Of a DNA stretch of 10,750 bases, positions 6,183-10,750 are shown one piece after another. The notes under the pieces were generated by a model. The model saw only the letters and a list, made by a program, of their open reading frames with translations, was not told the DNA's origin and searched no databases. The DNA comes from Hyphomicrobiales bacterium (GTDB taxonomy: Bacteria; Pseudomonadota; Alphaproteobacteria; Rhizobiales; JALURZ01), in contig JALURZ010000166.1 in assembly GCA_027058735.1 (NCBI GenBank), positions 1 to 10,750 on the forward strand. Direction: 5' to 3'. How positions within the stretch are numbered: the first letter of the stretch is position 1; the number at the start of each line of letters is the position of its first letter. A program made the translations under genes and the position numbers.

Positions 6183-6211
6183 CATATGTAGGCCGCACGC
6201 GGCCTTGTCAA
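6183..6211 (-). promoter_or_regulatory. Predicted erpA-xthA promoter with a dyad in the spacer
   Basis: Read on the minus strand, a perfect -35 box TTGACA (6211-6206) is followed by a 17-nt spacer and a weaker -10, CATATG (6188-6183). Predicted initiation near 6176 leaves a leader of about 50 nt before the erpA ATG. The spacer is almost entirely a dyad: AGGCCGC (6190-6196), two bases, GCGGCCT (6199-6205). A protein bound there would sit under RNA polymerase. On the plus strand the same bases read TTGTCA (6205-6210), a possible -35 for dgt, but its -10 partner (TAGGCA, 6228-6233) is poor. Confidence 0.5.
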
Positions 6212-6268
6212 TCACCGGCAATGGCAGTAGGCAACATTGCGGGACCGCGCGAGCGGCCCGCTGTCGGC

Positions 6269-6282
6269 CATTTGGCCAAATG
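6269..6282. promoter_or_regulatory. 14-bp perfect palindrome before dgt, possible operator
   Basis: CATTTGGCCAAATG is its own reverse complement. It ends 4 nt before the dgt ribosome binding site and 18 nt before the dgt ATG. It could bind a dimeric regulator; in RNA it could not fold well because there is no loop. A palindrome this long is uncommon by chance in a 177-nt gap, but function is inferred. Confidence 0.35.
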
Positions 6283-6286
6283 TTTC

Positions 6287-6292
6287 AGGTGA
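6287..6292 (+). promoter_or_regulatory. dgt ribosome binding site (decides the start)
   Basis: AGGTGA with 8 nt to ATG 6301. The upstream in-frame start at 6205 has no such site and would add 32 residues (Arg/Cys/Gly-rich) that do not look like the family, so 6301 is chosen. Confidence 0.65.
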
Positions 6293-6300
6293 ACCCTTGC

Positions 6301-7473
6301 ATGCCCCCAACGCTGGCTGATTTCGCCTGCCGCGCCGAGCGCAGCCGCGGGCGCGTCGTCGCCGAAGAGGCCGATCCGCTGCGCTGCGTCTATCAGCGCG
6401 ACCGCGACCGCATCCTCCATTCCACCGCATTCAGGCGGCTGAAACACAAGACCCAGGTATTCGTGTCCCATGAGGGCGACCACTACCGCACGCGGCTGAC
6501 CCATACCCTGGAAGTGGCCCAGATCGCGCGAACCATCGCGCGCGCGCTCAGCCTCAACGAGGACCTTTGCGAGGCGGTTTCGCTGGTGCATGATTTCGGC
6601 CACCCGCCTTTTGGACATGCCGGTGAGCGGGCGCTGGACCGGTGCATGCGCAACCATGGGGGTTTTGACCACAACCTTCAGACCCTGCGGATCGTGACCC
6701 GTCTGGAACGGCGCTATGGGGCCTTCGACGGCCTCAACCTGACCTACGAGACGCTGGAGGGCATCCTCAAGCACAATGGTCCCATCGCCGCGCCCGCCGG
6801 TGCGCCGGGGCGGGGTCATTGCGCGGCTTTGCGCGCGTTTGCCCGCGTCCACCGGATCGACGGCGCGGGGCAGGCCCACCTGGAAGCCCAGGCGGCGGCG
6901 CTTGCCGACGATATCGCATACAATGCGCACGATATCGATGACGGGCTGCGCGCGGGCCTGTTTGATATCGCCGAACTGCGCGCGCTGTCGCTGGCGTCGC
7001 GGGCGCTTGAGGAGGTTGACAGGAGCCACCCCGGCCTGGAGGAACCGCGCCTCATCCATGAAATGGTCCGCCGCATCGTGTCCGGCATGGTCGGCGACGT
7101 CGTGGCGCATTCGCGCCGCGCGATCGAGGATGCCGGACTTCGCAGCCCCGATGACGCGCGCGGGCAGCCCGGCCCCGTGATCCGGTTTTCAGCGGCCATG
7201 AATTCCGCGATCGAGGAGGTGCGGGCGTTTCTGCAGACGCGCATGTACGACCACCCGCAAATCGTGGAAACCATGCAGGACGCCGCCCGGATCGTTGAGG
7301 AGTTGTTTACCCTTTTCGCCGAGGATTCGCGCCGTCTGCCGCTGGAATGGCGCAAAACCGGGGACATGCGCTCCCGGCGCGCCGTTTGCCGGCATATCAG
7401 CGATTTCATTGCCGGGATGACGGATGTCTACGCGCTGGATATGCACCGGAAACTTGCCGGCCCGCCGCGCTGA
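6301..7473 (+). CDS. dgt: Deoxyguanosinetriphosphate triphosphohydrolase-like protein (HD domain)
   Basis: HD-superfamily enzyme that hydrolyses dNTPs to deoxynucleosides and triphosphate, tuning the nucleotide pool. The 390 residues from ATG 6301 match the shorter, alphaproteobacterial-type Dgt proteins rather than the E. coli enzyme of about 505. The N-terminal signature YQRDRDRILHSTAFRRLKHK is followed by TQVF, EGDHYRTRLTHTLEVAQ with metal ligand H68, then H97-D98 in LVHDFGHPPFGHAGE, GGFDHN, LTYETLEGILKHNGP, and the fourth ligand region ADDIAYNAHDIDDGL (D203/D204). The HD metal set is therefore complete and the enzyme should be active; real substrate preference cannot be read from sequence. 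It is divergent to erpA with a 177-nt control region. In relatives I know, argS follows; here a 457-base gap does. Confidence 0.93.
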   Translation: MPPTLADFACRAERSRGRVVAEEADPLRCVYQRDRDRILHSTAFRRLKHKTQVFVSHEGDHYRTRLTHTLEVAQIARTIARALSLNEDLCEAVSLVHDFGHPPFGHAGERALDRCMRNHGGFDHNLQTLRIVTRLERRYGAFDGLNLTYETLEGILKHNGPIAAPAGAPGRGHCAALRAFARVHRIDGAGQAHLEAQAAALADDIAYNAHDIDDGLRAGLFDIAELRALSLASRALEEVDRSHPGLEEPRLIHEMVRRIVSGMVGDVVAHSRRAIEDAGLRSPDDARGQPGPVIRFSAAMNSAIEEVRAFLQTRMYDHPQIVETMQDAARIVEELFTLFAEDSRRLPLEWRKTGDMRSRRAVCRHISDFIAGMTDVYALDMHRKLAGPPR

Positions 7474-7930
7474 ACGCCAGTGCGGTGGCGCGGGACGCGC
7501 GCGCATGCTCGTTAACCAGTTTTTCAATGACCCACACGAACCGTTTCTATTCGTTATAGAATATGGTGCTGTACCATGTGTTACCGGTGGTATTGGCGAA
7601 GCCGGGCCGGGTTGACCGGTTGGGGGTGTGGATCGGATTGGTGACAGTTTTTGTCAAATCTGCGGCCCTGCCATTCGATCCCGGCGCCAGAACCGGTTTC
7701 GCCGCGGTGAAGGGGCCCGTCGCAGCCCGCGGAATTCATGGATTGGGCGGGCATATTCGCAGTGTCGGCCGATGAGCAAAGAGTCGCCGCATTTGATATT
7801 TATTTCTGGATGTCACGATGTTACGATTATGAACGGGCCTGAAACGGACTCAAAAGTTCGAGAAATGGCTGGACAGCGCCGGTTTTTGGGTGCTGAGATC
7901 ATCGATGCAATGAACTAGCTGGAGCGACCT
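7474..7930. other. Gap between dgt and SPOR gene, no convincing gene
   Basis: The 457 nt are less GC-rich than the flanking genes. Contents: a 6-base-arm hairpin TTCTAT (7545-7550) with ATAGAA (7556-7561), and an inverted repeat TGACA (7642-7646) with TGTCA (7652-7656). Neither is followed by a clear T run. TTGATA at 7793-7798 could be a -35 for the SPOR gene, with GATGTT 18 nt on as a poor -10. The longest plus-strand frame ends at 7918; within it an ATG at 7772 would give 48 residues (MSKESPHLIFISGCHD...) without a ribosome binding site and unlike any family I recognise. I see no arginyl-tRNA synthetase fragment in any frame. Confidence 0.6.
7921..7924 (+). promoter_or_regulatory. Ribosome binding site of the SPOR-domain gene
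   Basis: GGAG lies 6 nt before ATG 7931, which fixes this start. It follows directly after the stop of the upstream open frame at 7918. Confidence 0.65.
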
Positions 7931-9823
7931 ATGGCACATGAACGGCCACCATATGGATTCGCCGCCGACGATGAACCGCCGCGAACGCGCTCGCAACCGC
8001 CTGCGCGCGGCGATAGGGCAGGGGGTGGCGATGGACGCCTGACACCGCAGTTGCGGGGCTCTCAGGGCCTCGCCGATACACCCGCCCGGCGCACGGGGGA
8101 AGGCTCGCGCGCCTCATACAAACCCGCGTCCGTTTCCCCCAATCAGCGTGATTGGCGCACCCTGGCGGAACGGGCGTCGGCCGATCAGCATCGCGATTTG
8201 CTGGCATCGGGCGCAAGAGCCTCCAACGGCGGTACGGTCGGCGGCTGGCCGCAACAGCCGCCGCAACAGCCGCCGCCACAGCCGCCGCAGCCGGCTTTTG
8301 ACAACCGGCAGCGCTACGAACCGGCCGCGCCGCGGGGTCTGGAGGGCAATGGCGGCGTCGCGCGCCAGGAACTGAGGCCGGCGGCGCGGGAGGGCGCACC
8401 GGCGCCGCGCTATGGGGATGCCCAGCGCGTCTCCGCGCCGCCGCCGCGCGCCGATCAGGCGATGGCGCCCCGGCCCGCGCCGCCGGACGATCCCTACAGC
8501 GAACTTTATGCTCAAGACGGTAGCGTCGAACCGGCCTATGACCCCGGTGCGCAGGGCGGGGCGGATGCCGGCGTGACGCCGGAAGGCTATGGCGACGATT
8601 TCGACTATAATGGAACAGCCGGCCTGCCGGACCCGCAGGCGATGGCTGGCCATCCTCATGAGGATATCCGCCGCGACGACGTGCAGCAGGGCGTCTATGA
8701 CGATCTCTATGAGGAGAACGAAAAGCCCAAACGCCGCCGCCCCGCCGTACTGCTTGGCATGTTGGCCGGGGTCGCGGTGATCGCGGGCATGCTGATCTTC
8801 GCCTACCAGTACAGCCTGCGCGGCGACAGCGCCGGCGTTCCCACGGTGGAAGCGGAGAAGTCACCCGCCAAGGTGGCGCCGGACGATCCGGGCGGGGTCA
8901 AGATTCCGCAACAGACGAAACTGATCTATGACCGCATTGTCGGCGATCAGGTCATCAAGGGCGAACGCATCGTGCCGCGCGAGGAATCGGTCAGGCCCGT
9001 CAGTCCCGCCGGTACTGGCGAGCGCAGTTCGGCCGATCCGGCCGCCGGCGGCCAGAATGCCCAGGGCGGCGGTCTGGCGGCCGCGCTGAGGAATGTCGTG
9101 CCGGGCGGCGGATCGGGAATTGCGCTGCCGTCCACGAGCGGCACCGTCATTCCCGCGACCAGTACGAAAGGGGCGGTGGAGACCTCGCCCCTCCTTCCGC
9201 CGGGTTCGACGCCGCCTGCAACCAGACTGGCGGAAACGGCGAAAGCGGCTGAAACGGCTGAAACGGCCGGGCCGTCCTCGCCACCGCCGTCCCCGGCGGC
9301 GGCCGACAATGGGGTTCCGCCGGTGCCGAAAGCAAAACCGAGACCGCCGAGAGCCGTGGCGCCGCCCGCCGGCAAGCCGCGCAGGGTGGCCAGCGGCCCG
9401 GTCAGCCTGATCCCCACCGCGCGCGCAGCCGCGCCGACGGCCCCTGCAAGAGCGCCCAGAGCGGCTGCACCGCCCGCCCCGGGCGGTCCCACACGGCTTG
9501 TCGCACCCGCGCCGCCGGCAACCACGAATTTCACGCCGGCGCGTCCCGCCGCGGCCGCACCGGCGGCCTCGGGCAGCTATGTGGTGCAGGTCGCCGCACT
9601 GCGCAGCAAGCAGGAGGCGGAATCCCGCTATGCGGCTCTCAAGCGCAAGCACGCCGGTCTGCTGACCAGCTACAATTCCCTGATCCAGCGCGCCACGATT
9701 CCCGACAAGGGGGTCTACTACCGCCTGCGCATCGGTCCGCTCGCCGACAAGGCGGCGGCCAGCAGGCTGTGCAGCGATCTTAGAGCACGCGGCGAAAGCG
9801 CGTGCATTGTCACCCGGCTCTAG
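7931..9823 (+). CDS. SPOR-domain membrane protein, bitopic, Pro/Ala-rich
   Basis: Inner-membrane protein of 630 residues predicted to bind denuded septal peptidoglycan through a C-terminal SPOR domain. Order: an acidic, Pro/Gln/Arg-rich disordered N-terminal region in the cytoplasm (1-264), including a Gln-Pro run at about 107-120; basic stop KPKRRR (265-270); one membrane helix (about 272-292, AVLLGMLAGVAVIAGMLIFA); a short folded-looking periplasmic stretch (about 310-355, with KIPQQTKLIYDRIVGDQV); a long Pro/Ala/Thr linker (about 360-547) with AET/AKA repeats near 434-446; and the SPOR domain 548-630 (GSYVVQVAALRSKQEAESRY ... YYRLRIGPLADKAAA). The domain is complete. Topology is N-in by the positive-inside rule. 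nagZ starts 27 nt after its stop, a pairing common in Alphaproteobacteria, probably one transcript. Its exact partner and role in division are not determinable here. Confidence 0.9.
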   Translation: MAHERPPYGFAADDEPPRTRSQPPARGDRAGGGDGRLTPQLRGSQGLADTPARRTGEGSRASYKPASVSPNQRDWRTLAERASADQHRDLLASGARASNGGTVGGWPQQPPQQPPPQPPQPAFDNRQRYEPAAPRGLEGNGGVARQELRPAAREGAPAPRYGDAQRVSAPPPRADQAMAPRPAPPDDPYSELYAQDGSVEPAYDPGAQGGADAGVTPEGYGDDFDYNGTAGLPDPQAMAGHPHEDIRRDDVQQGVYDDLYEENEKPKRRRPAVLLGMLAGVAVIAGMLIFAYQYSLRGDSAGVPTVEAEKSPAKVAPDDPGGVKIPQQTKLIYDRIVGDQVIKGERIVPREESVRPVSPAGTGERSSADPAAGGQNAQGGGLAAALRNVVPGGGSGIALPSTSGTVIPATSTKGAVETSPLLPPGSTPPATRLAETAKAAETAETAGPSSPPPSPAAADNGVPPVPKAKPRPPRAVAPPAGKPRRVASGPVSLIPTARAAAPTAPARAPRAAAPPAPGGPTRLVAPAPPATTNFTPARPAAAAPAASGSYVVQVAALRSKQEAESRYAALKRKHAGLLTSYNSLIQRATIPDKGVYYRLRIGPLADKAAASRLCSDLRARGESACIVTRL

Positions 9824-9850
9824 AGGGGCTCCGGCATCGGCCCGGCCCCG

Positions 9851-10750
9851 GTGAACCCGCGCGCCATAATCGTCGGTCTTTCCGGCACGGAACTCAGCGA
9901 CGACGAGCGGCGTTTTCTCTCAGACCATGAGCCCTGGGGGGTTATCCTGTTTGCCCGCAACTGCCGTTCGCCGGAACAGGTGTCGCGTCTGACCGGCGAA
10001 GTGCGCGATTGCCTGGGGCGCAAGGATGCGCCGGTTCTGATCGATCAGGAAGGCGGGCGCGTTCAGCGTTTGGGACCGCCCCATTGGCCGGTCTATCCGC
10101 CGGCGCGTCGCTATGGCGAGATTTACGCCAATGACCGGCAAGCCGGTTTGCGGGCAGCCCGTCTCGGCGGGCTGCTTATGGCCACGGATCTTCGCAGACT
10201 CGGGATCACGGTTGATTGCCTGCCCGTGCTCGATGTGCCGGTGCCCGGCAGCGACGGAATCATCGGGGAGCGCGCCTATGGCGACAGGCCCGAGGACGTC
10301 ACCGCGCTGGGTTCCGCGGCCGCCAAGGGGCTGAGGGAAGGGGGCGTCGTGCCGGTAATGAAACATGTGCCGGGGCATGGCCGCGCCCGGGTCGACAGCC
10401 ACAAGCGTCTGCCCCGGGTCGATGCGCCTGCGCAAGAACTGGCGCAGACCGATTTTGCGCCGTTTCGCGCCCTGCGCGGACTGCCGGCGGCGATGACGGC
10501 GCATGTGGTCTTCAGCGCCATCGATCCGCATCGCCCGGCCAGCGTCTCGCCTGCCGTAATCGGCGGGATCATCCGTGGCGAAATCGGGTTTCAGGGGCTG
10601 CTGATGAGTGACGATCTTTCCATGGGCGCGCTCTCCGGCTCGATTGGAGAACGCGCGCAGGCGTGTTGCGCCGCCGGCTGCGATGTGGTGTTACACTGCA
10701 ATGCCCGGATGGAAGAAATGATCGAGGCGGCCGGGCGGGCGCCGCGGTTG
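9851..10750 (+). CDS. nagZ: Beta-N-acetylhexosaminidase NagZ, N-terminal 300 residues (3' end outside window)
   Basis: Glycoside hydrolase family 3 enzyme of peptidoglycan recycling; it removes GlcNAc from anhydro-muropeptides in the cytoplasm. No signal peptide is present, as expected. Visible: the opening strand RAIIVGLSGTEL, GVILFARNC (about 30-38), LIDQEGGRVQRL (about 64-75), the substrate loop KHVPGHG (171-177) followed by VDSHKRLP with the catalytic Asp182-His184 pair, and the nucleophile D254 in LMSDDLSMGAL. All key residues are present. The frame is open to the window edge; family members are about 330-350 residues, so only a short tail is missing. GTG 9851 is the only usual start codon (ATG, GTG or TTG) between the in-frame upstream stop (the SPOR gene's own TAG) and the conserved beginning. 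No ribosome binding site sits at normal distance (AGAGGGG is over 20 nt away), so coupling to the SPOR gene is likely. Confidence 0.95.
   Translation, partial: MNPRAIIVGLSGTELSDDERRFLSDHEPWGVILFARNCRSPEQVSRLTGEVRDCLGRKDAPVLIDQEGGRVQRLGPPHWPVYPPARRYGEIYANDRQAGLRAARLGGLLMATDLRRLGITVDCLPVLDVPVPGSDGIIGERAYGDRPEDVTALGSAAAKGLREGGVVPVMKHVPGHGRARVDSHKRLPRVDAPAQELAQTDFAPFRALRGLPAAMTAHVVFSAIDPHRPASVSPAVIGGIIRGEIGFQGLLMSDDLSMGALSGSIGERAQACCAAGCDVVLHCNARMEEMIEAAGRAPRL

Noticed and set aside
6205..6300. Longer dgt start at 6205
   Set aside because: The added 32 residues do not resemble the family, have no ribosome binding site, and would overlap the erpA promoter dyad and the palindrome.
7545..7561. Rho-independent terminator after dgt
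   Set aside because: The 6-bp AT-rich stem is weak and is followed by TATGGTGC rather than a T run.
7772..7918. 48-codon frame just before the SPOR gene
   Set aside because: No ribosome binding site and no recognisable family; kept only as a remark in the gap description.
7929..8864. Minus-strand frame of 311 codons opposite the SPOR gene, rich in Arg and Pro
   Set aside because: Antisense of Pro/Ala/Gln-rich low-complexity coding DNA; there is no family resemblance.

Overview
The window is a GC-rich piece of a bacterial chromosome, most likely from an alphaproteobacterium. I base this on the gene order erpA/xthA - dgt - SPOR-domain gene - nagZ, which I know from many Alphaproteobacteria, on an ExoR-like Sel1-repeat protein, and on IlvD of the three-cysteine [2Fe-2S] type. 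No mobile element, CRISPR array, rRNA or tRNA is visible. Almost everything is conserved housekeeping sequence, and I see no convincing undescribed multi-gene system.

Layout. (1) 3-1691, +: C-terminal part of valS (valyl-tRNA synthetase), running in from the left edge. (2) 1692-2316: a 625-base gap. Its left half is AT-rich with short direct and inverted repeats. Its right half is a chain of four different short, partly decayed tandem repeats, the last of which runs into the ilvD start codon. (3) 2317-4041, +: ilvD (dihydroxy-acid dehydratase), overlapping by 14 nt a secreted Sel1-repeat, ExoR-like protein at 4028-4921. (4) On the minus strand, erpA (6123-5794) then xthA (5763-4966), 30 nt apart and probably one transcript; xthA converges on the Sel1 gene. 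(5) 6124-6300: divergent control region with a strong -35 box for erpA, a GC-rich dyad in that promoter's spacer and a 14-bp perfect palindrome in front of dgt. (6) 6301-7473, +: dgt (dNTP triphosphohydrolase). (7) 7474-7930: a 457-base gap where many relatives carry argS; no argS remnant is visible. (8) 7931-9823, +: a bitopic, Pro/Ala-rich SPOR-domain membrane protein. (9) 9851-10750, +: nagZ (beta-N-acetylhexosaminidase), running off the right edge.

How the genes relate. valS and ilvD both concern valine: one charges it to tRNA, the other makes its keto-acid precursor. erpA supplies Fe-S clusters, and xthA and dgt act in DNA repair and nucleotide-pool control. The SPOR protein probably binds peptidoglycan at the division site and NagZ recycles peptidoglycan fragments in the cytoplasm. 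The most useful non-coding observations are the erpA promoter with its embedded dyad, which also fixes the erpA start, and the repeat chain upstream of ilvD.
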